A stretch of DNA of 64,000 nucleotides from Streptomyces zhihengii (GTDB lineage: Bacteria > Actinomycetota > Actinomycetes > Streptomycetales > Streptomycetaceae). The stretch spans positions 6,287,501 through 6,351,500 of the forward strand of contig NZ_JAFEJA010000001.1 of the NCBI RefSeq assembly GCF_016919245.1. The letters run 5' to 3'. Numbering within the stretch: position 1 is the first letter of the stretch; each line of letters starts with the position of its first letter. The notes under the pieces were generated by a model. That model did no database searches. It was not told the origin of the DNA and saw only the letters and a list, made by a program, of their open reading frames with translations. A program made the translations under genes and the position numbers. Shown one piece after another: positions 27,336-34,526 of the stretch.

Positions 27336-27480
27336 CACGGGGCGGCCCGGTGCGACCGGCCGACGGATACTTCCACGACAGAGACTGCGGGTTCGAATCC
27401 CGTCCGGCTCCGTGCCGGTAGCTCAAATGGACAGAGCACCCTGTTCCGTCACCGAACCTGATCTCGGGCCGCCCGCCCCG
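27336..27480 (+). ncRNA. putative bacterial Y RNA (Ro60-associated, tRNA-mimicking)
   Basis: A tRNA-like module is present in permuted order. The T arm is GCGGG-TTCGAAT-CCCGT (27387-27403). A closed acceptor-like stem follows, CCGGC-TCCGT-GCCGG (27404-27418), then the TA linker, then the D arm GCTC-AAATGGACA-GAGC (27421-27437) with its GG. This is the arrangement known for the effector module of bacterial Y RNAs. Outside it, GACGGA/TCCGTC (27362-27367 and 27445-27450) and the 11-bp stem 27340-27350/27464-27474 join the ends. Between them lies an internal loop with GGTGCGA on the 5' side and CCTGATC on the 3' side, similar to the Ro-binding GGUCCGA and UUGAC of animal Y RNAs as I remember them. 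It ends 39 bases before the Ro60 gene. The transcript ends are estimated; a TACAGT box at 27241-27246 may be the promoter. Confidence 0.78.
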
Positions 27481-27518
27481 CACTTCTCTCATCCGCGGAA
27501 ATCCGGGGGGATTTTCCC

Positions 27519-29219
27519 ATCACCCGTTTCAACAGCGCCGCAGCGCGCGACGAAGCAGCTCCCTACTCCTACGTCGACCGGCACGGACGCGTCCTCTTCG
27601 GCGACGAGGAAGCGCCGCCGGACCGGCCGCGCCCCGTGGGCCGCCCCGTCGAGGGCGGGCAGCTCGTCCGCCCGGCCGCCCGGCCGGACGTCCTGCCGCC
27701 GGCGCGCCCGCGCACCTACGAGGGCGGCCCCGGCTTCGCCCGGGACCCGCGCACCGAGCTCTTCCTTCTCGCCGTCGCCCACTTCACGGACACCGGGACC
27801 TTCTACGAGTCCGCCCGCGACCGCGACAGCCGCTTCACCTCACTGGTGAGCACCCTCGCCGTCGAGGACCCCGCGTGGACCGCCGGCCTGCTGGGCTGGC
27901 TGCGCACCGGGGCACACCTGCGCACCGCCTCGGTCGCCGGCGCCGCCGCGTTCGTGCACGCCCGGCTGGCCGCGGGCGCCGCCGGGCAGGACACGTTCAA
28001 CCGCCGGGTCGTCGACTCCGTGCTCCAGCGCGCCGACGAACCGGGCGAGCTGCTGGCCCACTGGACCGCCGCCTACGGGCGGGCGGTGCCCAAGCCGGTG
28101 AAGCGCGGGATCGCCGACGCGGTGCGCCGCCTGTACGGCGCCCGCTCCCTGCTCAAGTACGACACGGAGAGCAGGGCCTTCCGCTTCGGCGACGTGCTCG
28201 CCCTGACGCACGCCTCGCCGGACCCGGCGAAGCCGTGGCAGGGCGACCTCTTCCGGCACGCGCTCGACCGGCGGCACCGCCCCGGCACGGCGCCCGTGCC
28301 CGCCTCGCTGCCCGTCCTCGGCGCGCACCGGGAGCTGATGGCGCTGCCGGCGGGGGAGCGCCGCGCGGTCGTCACGGGCCCCGGCGGGGCGGAGCGGCTG
28401 GCCGCTGCCGGGATGACCTGGGAGGCGCTGGCGGGCTGGCTCCAGGGCCCGATGGACGCGGCGGCCTGGGAGGCGGTCATCCCCTCGATGGGCCCGATGG
28501 CGCTCCTGCGGAACCTGCGCAACTTCGACGAGGCGGGCGTCGGCGACGAGGCGGCGGCCGAGGTCGCCGCGCGGATCGCGGACCCGGCGCAGGTGGCCGC
28601 CGCGCGGCAGTTCCCGTTCCGCTACCTGGCCGCGCAGCGGCACGCGCCGTCGCCGCGGTGGGCCGACGCGCTGGAGCGGGCCCTCGGGCACTCGCTGGCC
28701 AACGTGCCCGGGCTGCCGGGGCGGACCCTGATCCTGGTGGACCGCTCGGGCTCGATGTGGGACCCGCTGTCGGAGCGGTCCGTGCTCAACCGCGCGGACG
28801 CCGCCGCGCTCTTCGGCACCGCCGTCGCGATGCGCTGCGAACAGGCCGACCTGGTGCAGTTCGGCACCTCGCACCACCGGGTCGGCTTCACGCCCGGCGA
28901 ACCCGTCCTGGGCGTGATGAAGCGCTTCCGGATGCTCGGCGGCACCGACACCGTCCGGGCCGTGCGCGCGCACTACGACGGGCACGACCGGGTGCTGATC
29001 GTCACCGACGAGCAGGCGGCCGACGGCCCCCGGCGCGGGGTGACCGATCCCGTCCCGGACGAGGTGCCCGTCCACACCTGGAACCTGGCGGGCTACCGCT
29101 GGGGTCACGCGCCCGCCGACGGGCCGCACCGGCATGTCTTCGGCGGACTCAACGACGCCGCGTTCCGGATGGTTCCCCTGGTGGAGAGGGGTGCGGCGGC
29201 CGACTGGCCGTGGTTGTGA
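27519..29219 (+). CDS. rsr: Ro60/Rsr orthologue (TROVE and vWA domain RNA-binding protein)
   Basis: This ring-shaped RNA-binding protein binds Y RNA and, with exonucleases, takes part in RNA quality control and stress decay in bacteria. The TROVE HEAT-repeat domain covers about residues 50-380 (DPRTELFLLAVAHFTDTGTF, AVPKPVKRGIADAVRRLYG, SLLKYDTESRAFRFGDVLAL). The vWA domain has an intact MIDAS, LVDRSGSM near residue 407 and later GGTDT. It ends VPLVERGAAADWPWL. The first 39 codons contain no ATG, GTG or TTG. The frame begins plausibly at ATC (27519), preceded by GGGGGGA, giving xTRFN like homologues (usually MxRFN); the first standard start is GTG at 27636. From 27519 it is 566 residues. Confidence 0.88.
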   Translation: MTRFNSAAARDEAAPYSYVDRHGRVLFGDEEAPPDRPRPVGRPVEGGQLVRPAARPDVLPPARPRTYEGGPGFARDPRTELFLLAVAHFTDTGTFYESARDRDSRFTSLVSTLAVEDPAWTAGLLGWLRTGAHLRTASVAGAAAFVHARLAAGAAGQDTFNRRVVDSVLQRADEPGELLAHWTAAYGRAVPKPVKRGIADAVRRLYGARSLLKYDTESRAFRFGDVLALTHASPDPAKPWQGDLFRHALDRRHRPGTAPVPASLPVLGAHRELMALPAGERRAVVTGPGGAERLAAAGMTWEALAGWLQGPMDAAAWEAVIPSMGPMALLRNLRNFDEAGVGDEAAAEVAARIADPAQVAAARQFPFRYLAAQRHAPSPRWADALERALGHSLANVPGLPGRTLILVDRSGSMWDPLSERSVLNRADAAALFGTAVAMRCEQADLVQFGTSHHRVGFTPGEPVLGVMKRFRMLGGTDTVRAVRAHYDGHDRVLIVTDEQAADGPRRGVTDPVPDEVPVHTWNLAGYRWGHAPADGPHRHVFGGLNDAAFRMVPLVERGAAADWPWL

Positions 29220-29267
29220 CCTTACCGGCATGGTCAGCGGGCGGCCGGAGGGCGCATACTGCCGTCA

Positions 29268-29498
29268 ATGACCACGTCAGCCGGATCCCGGCGCCATCTG
29301 CCCACCAGTCCCTTCAACCGGCCCGCCCCCGACGCCGAACCGATCGAACGGTACGACGTGGGTGACCGGGTCTCCCACGACCAGTTCGGCCTCGGACGGG
29401 TCCTCGCCGTCGAAGGCGACAACGCCGCGGTGTTCGTCGACTTCGCAGGCCGTCAGGGGCGGATCCTCAGCCCCTTCACCAAACTGGCGAAGCTCTGA
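29268..29498 (+). CDS. small Tudor-like/UvrD C-terminal-like protein
   Basis: The 76-residue protein begins TTSAGSRRHLPTSPFNRPAP and then shows YDVGDRVSHDQFGLGRVLAV, VFVDFAGRQGRIL and FTKLAKL. This is the compact beta-barrel pattern of the Tudor-like domain at the C-terminus of UvrD/PcrA helicases, which contacts RNA polymerase, and of related CarD-like modules. As a free-standing protein its role is unknown; binding to RNA polymerase or nucleic acid is an inference. It lies 48 bases after the Ro60 gene on the same strand and may be cotranscribed. A strong terminator follows seven bases after its stop. Confidence 0.82.
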   Translation: MTTSAGSRRHLPTSPFNRPAPDAEPIERYDVGDRVSHDQFGLGRVLAVEGDNAAVFVDFAGRQGRILSPFTKLAKL

Positions 29499-29504
29499 CC
29501 AGCT

Positions 29505-29546
29505 CTCCGCGGGGTGCCCGCCGCCCCCGACGGGCACCCCGCGGAG
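29505..29546. terminator. 16-bp perfect hairpin between convergent genes
   Basis: CTCCGCGGGGTGCCCG (29505-29520) and its exact inverse complement (29531-29546) flank a 10-base loop. It lies between the Tudor-like gene and the convergent TerD gene and probably ends both. Confidence 0.85.
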
Positions 29547-29549
29547 AAA

Positions 29550-30767
29550 TCACAGCGCCTGCGCCGCGGGCTTGACCATGCCGCGCACGGTGCGCGACTT
29601 CACGAAGTCGCCCATGGCCGTCATCTCCCACTCGCCGGTGAACTGCTTGATCAGCTTGGCCATCATCACGCCCGTCTGCGGCTCGGCGCCCGTGAGGTCG
29701 AAGCGGACCAGCTCCTCGCCCGTCGTCGCGTCCAGCAGCCGGCAGTACGCCTTCGCCACCTCGGTGAACTTCTGACCCGAGAAGCTGTTCACCGTGAACA
29801 CCAGCCCCGTCGCGTCGGCGGGGAGGCGGCCCAGATCGACCACGATGACCTCGTCGTCGCCCGCGCCCTCGCCCGTCAGGTTGTCGCCGGAGTGCTTGAC
29901 GGAGCCGTTCAGGATGGACAGCTTGCCGAAGTAGCAGCTGTCGAGGTGGTTGCGGTTGGGGCCGTAGGCGATCACCGACGCGTCGAGGTCGATGTCCTTG
30001 CCCCGGAACGCGGGCTCCCAGCCGAGACCCATCTTCACCTGGGACAGCAGCGGGCGGCCGCCCTTGACCAGGGAGACGGTCTGGTTCTTCTGGAGACTGA
30101 CCCGGCCCTTGTCGAGGTTGATCTTGCCCGCGCCGGGCGCGGGAGCGGGCGGCGCCGGCGGGGCGGGCGGGGCGGCGGGCACCCGGGGGTCGGCCACCGG
30201 GGCGGGCCGGACGGGAGCGGGCGCCACGGGCGCCGGCTGCACGGGGGCGGGCGCGGCCGCGGGCTCCTCGTCGACGGAGACCCCGAAGTCGGTGGCGATG
30301 CCCGCCAGGCCGTCGGCGTACCCCTGGCCCACGGCACGGGCCTTCCAGACGCCGTTGCGCCGGTAGATCTCCACGATCACGAGGGCCGTCTCGGTGCCGA
30401 GCCGCGGCGGGGTGAAGCTGGCGAGCACGGCCCCGTCGTCGGCGCCGCGGACGGTGGCGGTCGGCTCGATGCCCTGGAACGTCTGCCCCGCCGCGTCGGG
30501 GCTCGCCGTCACGACGATCTTCTCGATGCCCGCGGGGACGGCGGCGGTGTCGACGACGATCGCGTCCGGCGAGGTGCCGCCGCCGGAACGGTAGGTGACG
30601 CCCGGGCCCTGGGGCTGGTTGTAGAAGATGAAGTCGTCGTCGGAGCGCACCTTGCCGTCGGCGGTGAGCAGCAGGCCCGATACGTCGAGCCGCACCGGGG
30701 CGGCGACGTCCACCGCCACGCGGGTGACGGTGAGAGGGATGTTCGAGCCGGGGGTCATAGCTGTCAT
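29550..30767 (-). CDS. TerD-family protein with two TerD domains
   Basis: The 405-residue cytoplasmic protein belongs to the tellurium-resistance/stress TerD family, calcium-binding proteins that are abundant in Streptomyces. A first TerD-like domain (about 10-170) contains LTADGKVRSDDDFIFYNQPQ and ALVIVEIYRRNGVWKARAVG. A proline/alanine linker (PAPVQPAPVAPAPVRP) follows. The second domain (about 225-390) has VSLQKNQTVSLVKG, IDLDASVIAYGPNRN and LVFTVNSFSGQKF, and carries the Asp-rich calcium sites. The exact role is unknown. Two in-frame ATGs (30767 and 30758) are possible starts; neither has a clear Shine-Dalgarno sequence. Confidence 0.9.
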   Translation of the reverse strand: MTAMTPGSNIPLTVTRVAVDVAAPVRLDVSGLLLTADGKVRSDDDFIFYNQPQGPGVTYRSGGGTSPDAIVVDTAAVPAGIEKIVVTASPDAAGQTFQGIEPTATVRGADDGAVLASFTPPRLGTETALVIVEIYRRNGVWKARAVGQGYADGLAGIATDFGVSVDEEPAAAPAPVQPAPVAPAPVRPAPVADPRVPAAPPAPPAPPAPAPGAGKINLDKGRVSLQKNQTVSLVKGGRPLLSQVKMGLGWEPAFRGKDIDLDASVIAYGPNRNHLDSCYFGKLSILNGSVKHSGDNLTGEGAGDDEVIVVDLGRLPADATGLVFTVNSFSGQKFTEVAKAYCRLLDATTGEELVRFDLTGAEPQTGVMMAKLIKQFTGEWEMTAMGDFVKSRTVRGMVKPAAQAL

Positions 30768-30845
30768 GACTGACGTAACGAGCGAGGGCGCTTTACCGTT
30801 CCCTTACCCTTCGCGTCCGTTCCGGTGACCCCCGCGCGGCCCCCC

Positions 30846-30867
30846 GCGGACCGCTCCTGCGGTCCGC
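30846..30867. terminator. 8-bp hairpin downstream of the small basic gene
   Basis: GCGGACCG (30846-30853) pairs with CGGTCCGC (30860-30867). It sits six bases beyond the stop of the leftward small gene and upstream of the TerD gene. Confidence 0.5.
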
Positions 30868-30872
30868 CGGGG

Positions 30873-31091
30873 TCACCGGTTGCGGGGGTGGGCGCGGGCC
30901 GTGCGTTCGTTGCCGAAGCGGTAGGCGCCCGTCCAGCGCGCCATCACGAGCTGGGCGTCGCCCGACTCCACCTCGGCGAGGAACTTCGCGGCCCGCGGGC
31001 CGCGCAGCGTGGCGGCCGTGCGGCCCCGGTGGGTGACGACGACGGTGCCGTCGCCGCGCTCGGTCCAGTCGAATCCCGTGGGTCTGCCCAT
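30873..31091 (-). CDS. small basic conserved hypothetical protein
   Basis: The 72-residue soluble protein starts MGRPTGFDWTERGDGTVVVT and contains HRGRTAATLRGPRAAKFLAE. It ends in a basic tail (RFGNERTARAHPRNR). I recall similar short proteins as widespread and uncharacterised in Streptomyces. Its size, charge and beta-rich start suggest a single small domain, but no function can be given. A second ATG at 31100 would add three residues. It lies 74 bases from the udh stop on the same strand. Confidence 0.7.
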   Translation of the reverse strand: MGRPTGFDWTERGDGTVVVTHRGRTAATLRGPRAAKFLAEVESGDAQLVMARWTGAYRFGNERTARAHPRNR

Positions 31092-31165
31092 GCCGGACAT
31101 CCTGGCCCGGACCGGCCCCCGGGGGCACGCGCTTTTCCCGGGGGCGGGGCGGTGCGCCGCCGGCG

Positions 31166-31990
31166 TCAGTGGGGCCAGCGGGGCGGGTCGGTGGTGAAGT
31201 GGCCGCCGAGGCAGGCGTGCTCCGCCTTCTCCGGGTCCAGCTCCCCGTGCTCGGCGAGGAGCTTCGGCGCGTACTGCTCCGAGTCGTCCTGCGGCTCGTA
31301 GCCGAGCGCCCGCGCGGTCGACAGGTCCCACCACAGCCGGGTGTTGGCCGACGAGCCGTACACGATGCTGTGGCCGACGTCCTCGGCCGTCAGGGCGGCG
31401 TGGAAGAGCCGGGCGCCGTCGCCGGGGCTCATCCAGACGGAGAGCATCCGCACCGAGGTCGGCTCCATGAAGCAGGAGCCGATCCGCACCGAGACCGTCT
31501 CCAGCCCGTGCCGGTCCCAGTAGAGCTGGGCGAGGTCCTCGCCGAAGCACTTGGACAGGCCGTAGAAGGTGTCGGGCCGGTGGCGCGTCTCGACCGGGAT
31601 GAGATCGCCCGGGGCGACCGGCCCCGGGCCGGCCGGGCGCGGCACGTACCCCACGGCGTGGTTGCTGGAGGCGAAGACGATGCGGCCCACGTTCTCCTCG
31701 CGGGCCGCCTCGTAGAGGTGGTAGGTGCCCTCGATGTTGGCCCGGAGGATCTTGTCGAAGGTCGACTCCAGCGAGATGCCCGCCAGGTGGATGACGGCGT
31801 CGACCCCGCGGACGGCCTCGCGGACCGCCTCCCGGTCGGCGAGGTCGGCGACGACGGCGTCCGGCTCGCCCTCGATGGGGACGACGTCGAACAGGCGGAG
31901 CTCGTAGCCGTAGGCGGGCAGCAGCCCGCGCATCAGGGTGCCGAGCCCGCCGGCGGCGCCGGTGAGCAGGACGGTGCGGGGTGCCGGCAT
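31166..31990 (-). CDS. udh: uronate dehydrogenase-like NAD-dependent short-chain enzyme
   Basis: The 274-residue extended SDR/epimerase protein matches bacterial uronate dehydrogenase, which oxidises D-galacturonate or D-glucuronate to the aldarolactone with NAD. Visible marks are the nucleotide-binding LLTGAAGGLGTLMR, DAVIHLAGIS, the serine block VFASSNHAVGY, the catalytic YGLSK, ETVSVRIGSCF, VWMSPGDGARLF and HSIVYGSSANTRLWWD. I chose the ATG at 31990, with GGGAG eight bases upstream. It is divergent from kdgD, 294 bases away, which fits the oxidative uronate pathway. Substrate assignment rests on family resemblance plus this neighbour. Confidence 0.85.
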   Translation of the reverse strand: MPAPRTVLLTGAAGGLGTLMRGLLPAYGYELRLFDVVPIEGEPDAVVADLADREAVREAVRGVDAVIHLAGISLESTFDKILRANIEGTYHLYEAAREENVGRIVFASSNHAVGYVPRPAGPGPVAPGDLIPVETRHRPDTFYGLSKCFGEDLAQLYWDRHGLETVSVRIGSCFMEPTSVRMLSVWMSPGDGARLFHAALTAEDVGHSIVYGSSANTRLWWDLSTARALGYEPQDDSEQYAPKLLAEHGELDPEKAEHACLGGHFTTDPPRWPH

Positions 31991-32054
31991 CGGTGGGTCT
32001 CCCTCAGGACTCATGGCCGCGGGCTCACGGCCATGGCGTGTCACATGGGTGGTG

Positions 32055-32082
32055 TCAGGTGCGTGGACTCAGGTTCGTGGAC
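32055..32082. repeat. 14-bp tandem repeat and GTGGAC triplet upstream of udh
   Basis: TCAGGTGCGTGGAC (32055-32068) is followed by TCAGGTTCGTGGAC (32069-32082), with a third GTGGAC at 32096-32101. It lies 65-110 bases upstream of the udh start and may be a binding site for a regulator of udh. Confidence 0.45.
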
Positions 32083-32179
32083 TCGATTCACATCCGTGGA
32101 CACGCTAGGAAGTGCTCCGGGGTGGCGTCAAGTGTCCCGCGAGGTGGGTGCGTCGGGGTGTGGATCGCCGCCCCGCTCC

Positions 32180-32250
32180 TTGACCTGCGCGCGCGGGCCG
32201 GACTAGCGTGGCATCGTTCAGAAATATGGACGTCGATCAGAATTGTGCAC
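32180..32250 (+). promoter_or_regulatory. kdgD promoter with two IclR-operator-like sites
   Basis: TTGACC (32180-32185) and TAGCGT (32204-32209) are 18 bases apart and place the start site near 32216. GTTCAGAAATATGGAC (32216-32231) and GATCAGAATTGTGCAC (32235-32250) each match 11 of 16 positions of the operator-like palindrome in front of the ketoglutaric semialdehyde dehydrogenase gene (43279-43294). They overlap the transcription start, as expected for repression. Confidence 0.55.
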
Positions 32251-32284
32251 GAGCGGAGGCTCGGTGCACGGCCAGGGAGCGCCC

Positions 32285-33244
32285 GTGACCTCAGAACCGC
32301 TCGCCGCCGATCCCCTCGCCGCCCGGCTCACCGGGGGCAGGGGCCCGCTGTTCTTCCCCGTCACCGCGTACGGACCGGACGGCGGGATCGACCTCGCGGC
32401 CTTCCGCGCCCATGTGCGCGCCGGGGTCGACGCCGGGGCCGCCGCCGTCTTCGCCTGCTGCGGGACCGGCGAGTTCCACGCCCTGTCGCCCGAGGAGTTC
32501 CGCCTCTGCGTGCGGGCCGCCGTGGAGGAGAGCGCGGGCCGGGTCCCCGTCCTCGCCGGCACCGGCCACGGCACCGCGCTCGCGATCGCCTACGCGCGCG
32601 CGGCCGAGGAGGAGGGCGCCGACGGGCTGCTCGCCATGCCGCCCTACCTCGTCGTCGCCGACCAGCCCGGCCTGATCCGCCACTACACCGAACTCGCGGC
32701 CGCCACCTCGCTCGACGTCATCGTCTACCAGCGCGACAACGCCGTCTTCGCGCCCGACACCGTGGTGGCCCTGTCGCGTGTCGAGCGGATCATCGGCCTC
32801 AAGGACGGCCTCGGCGACCTCGACCTGATGCAGCGCATCGTCAGCGCCGTCCGCACCGCGGAGCCCGGGCGCGACTTCCTCTACTTCAACGGGCTGCCCA
32901 CCGCCGAGCTCACCGGCCTCGCCTACCGCGGCATCGGCATCGGCCTCTACTCCTCCGCCGTCTTCGCCTTCGCCCCCGACATCGCCCTCGCCTTCCACCG
33001 GGCCCTGACCACCGGCGACGACAAGACGGTGAACCGGCTGCTCGACGGCTTCTTCGTGCCGCTGGTCGAACTGCGCAACCGGGGCCGCGGCTACGCCGTC
33101 TCGCTCGTCAAGGCCGGCGTGCGGCTCGGCGGACTCGACGTCGGCGAGGTGCGCCCGCCGCTGTGCGAGCCCACCGCCGCCCACACCGAGGCCCTCGCCG
33201 CCCTCGTCGCCCACGGGCGCACCCTGCTGGAGGACGCCGCGTGA
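32285..33244 (+). CDS. kdgD: 5-dehydro-4-deoxyglucarate dehydratase
   Basis: This DapA-superfamily enzyme decarboxylates and dehydrates 5-keto-4-deoxyglucarate to 2-oxoglutarate semialdehyde in aldarate catabolism. The 319-residue TIM barrel shows FFPVTAYGPDGGIDL, FACCGTGEFHALSPEEF, LLAMPPYLVVADQPGL, the tyrosine of VIVYQRDNAVF and the Schiff-base lysine of IIGLKDGLGDLDLM. I chose the GTG at 32285, five bases after AGGGAG. The stop overlaps the next gene (GTGA). With udh upstream and the semialdehyde dehydrogenase at 43.3 kb it gives a route from uronates to 2-oxoglutarate. Confidence 0.92.
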   Translation: MTSEPLAADPLAARLTGGRGPLFFPVTAYGPDGGIDLAAFRAHVRAGVDAGAAAVFACCGTGEFHALSPEEFRLCVRAAVEESAGRVPVLAGTGHGTALAIAYARAAEEEGADGLLAMPPYLVVADQPGLIRHYTELAAATSLDVIVYQRDNAVFAPDTVVALSRVERIIGLKDGLGDLDLMQRIVSAVRTAEPGRDFLYFNGLPTAELTGLAYRGIGIGLYSSAVFAFAPDIALAFHRALTTGDDKTVNRLLDGFFVPLVELRNRGRGYAVSLVKAGVRLGGLDVGEVRPPLCEPTAAHTEALAALVAHGRTLLEDAA

Positions 33245-34404
33245 GGACGTCCGCCTTCCTCTACCCGTGGGACGTCGTGGGCGACCCCGAGGCGCCCGGA
33301 CGCCTCGCCGGCCTCGGGATCCGGCAGGTCACCCTCGCGTCGGCCTACCACTCCACCCGCGCCCTGACCCCGCGCCACCCCCGGCACCGGATCGTCACCG
33401 CGTCCCACGCCGCCGTGCTCTACCCGCCCGGCGCGGACCACTGGTCCGGTCACGCCCTGAAGCCCTACGAGGCGGGGGAGTGGGCGAGCGGCGACGCCTG
33501 GGGCGAGGCCGCCGGGGCACTCGCCGCCGCCGGACTCGACGTGCACAGCTGGGTGGTCCTCGCCCACAACTCCCGCATGGGCGCCGAGCACCCGGAGACC
33601 TCCGTGGTGAACGCCTACGGCGACCGCTACCCGTGGGCGCCGTGCATCGCGCGGCCCGCCGTGCGCGACCACCTGGTCGCCCTCGCGGCCGAGGCCGCGG
33701 TCCGCCCCGGCGCGGGCGGCACCGAGCTGGAGTCCTGCGGCTGGTACGGCCTCGCCCACCTCCACGCCCACGACAAGACTGCCGGGGTCGGCCTCGGGGA
33801 CGGGGCCCAGTACCTGATGTCCCTGTGCTTCTGCGAGGTCTGCGAGGAGGGGTACGAGGCCGTCGGCATCGGCCGGGGCCGGGCGGCGGAGGCCGTGCGC
33901 AAGGCGCTGGAGCCCGTCTGGCAGGGCACCGCGGCGCCCGGCGCCGGCGTCCGGGACCTGCTCGGCGGCGAACTCGCCGACGCCTTCGCCGCGTTCCGCG
34001 ACGGCACGGCCCGCTCGCTCCAGGAACGGGCGGTGGCCGCCGTCCGGGCCGCCGGACCGGACGGCTTCCAGGTCCTCCTGCACGCCGACCCCGAGATCCA
34101 CCACTGCGGCGCCAACGCCGGCGTCGACCCTGCCCACATCCTCTCCGTCGCCGACGGAGTGGTGGTGCCGTGCACCGGCGGCCCCGGGCTGCTCGCGCCG
34201 TTCGTCCCGCACACCCGCCCGGACACCGTCCTCGCGGCGAACCTCACGGTGGTCTCGGGCATGGGCGGCAGCCCCGGGTCGCTCGCCGCCGACGCGGCCC
34301 GCGCCGCCGCCGCCGGCGCCACCGAACTGCGGCTCTACCACGCGGGCCTGGCCTCGGACGCGGACCTGGCGGCCGTCCGGGACGCGCTGGGCGCCCCGGC
34401 CTGA
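33241..34404 (+). CDS. hypothetical protein coupled to kdgD
   Basis: The 387-residue soluble protein belongs to no family I can name. It starts with GTG overlapping the kdgD stop by four bases, so it is made together with that enzyme. The N-terminal region (FLYPWDVVGDPEAPGRLAGL, ITLASAYHS-like and RALTPRHPRHRIV) and repeated strand-helix pattern suggest a TIM-barrel-like fold. Conserved-looking features are WVVLAHNSRMG, ELESCGWYGLAHLHAHDKT and the cysteine cluster CFCEVCEEGY near residue 195, followed later by HADPEIHHCGANAG. A role in uronate or polysaccharide use is inferred only from coupling. Confidence 0.82.
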   Translation: MRTSAFLYPWDVVGDPEAPGRLAGLGIRQVTLASAYHSTRALTPRHPRHRIVTASHAAVLYPPGADHWSGHALKPYEAGEWASGDAWGEAAGALAAAGLDVHSWVVLAHNSRMGAEHPETSVVNAYGDRYPWAPCIARPAVRDHLVALAAEAAVRPGAGGTELESCGWYGLAHLHAHDKTAGVGLGDGAQYLMSLCFCEVCEEGYEAVGIGRGRAAEAVRKALEPVWQGTAAPGAGVRDLLGGELADAFAAFRDGTARSLQERAVAAVRAAGPDGFQVLLHADPEIHHCGANAGVDPAHILSVADGVVVPCTGGPGLLAPFVPHTRPDTVLAANLTVVSGMGGSPGSLAADAARAAAAGATELRLYHAGLASDADLAAVRDALGAPA

Positions 34405-34412
34405 CCCCGTCA

Positions 34413-34526
34413 CGCCGCGGCCGGGTGCCGGAGGCGCGCCGCCCCCGGCACCACGTCACGCCGCCGCCCCGGGTGCCCTCACGGGTGCCCGGAGCGCGCG
34501 GACGCCTCCGGCACCCGGCCGCGGCG
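34413..34526. repeat. 24-bp perfect inverted repeat spanning the MFS gene end
   Basis: 34413-34436 and 34503-34526 are exact inverse complements separated by 66 bases. The right arm lies inside the last codons of the leftward MFS gene; the left arm is just after the stop of the rightward gene at 34404. A terminator for both converging genes is likely. Confidence 0.7.

Noticed and set aside
27373..27440. Two broken tRNA halves (3' half then 5' half)
   Set aside because: The halves join through a perfectly pairing closed acceptor stem and sit next to a Ro60 gene, with flanking sequence forming a long stem. A structured Y RNA explains all of this better than debris.
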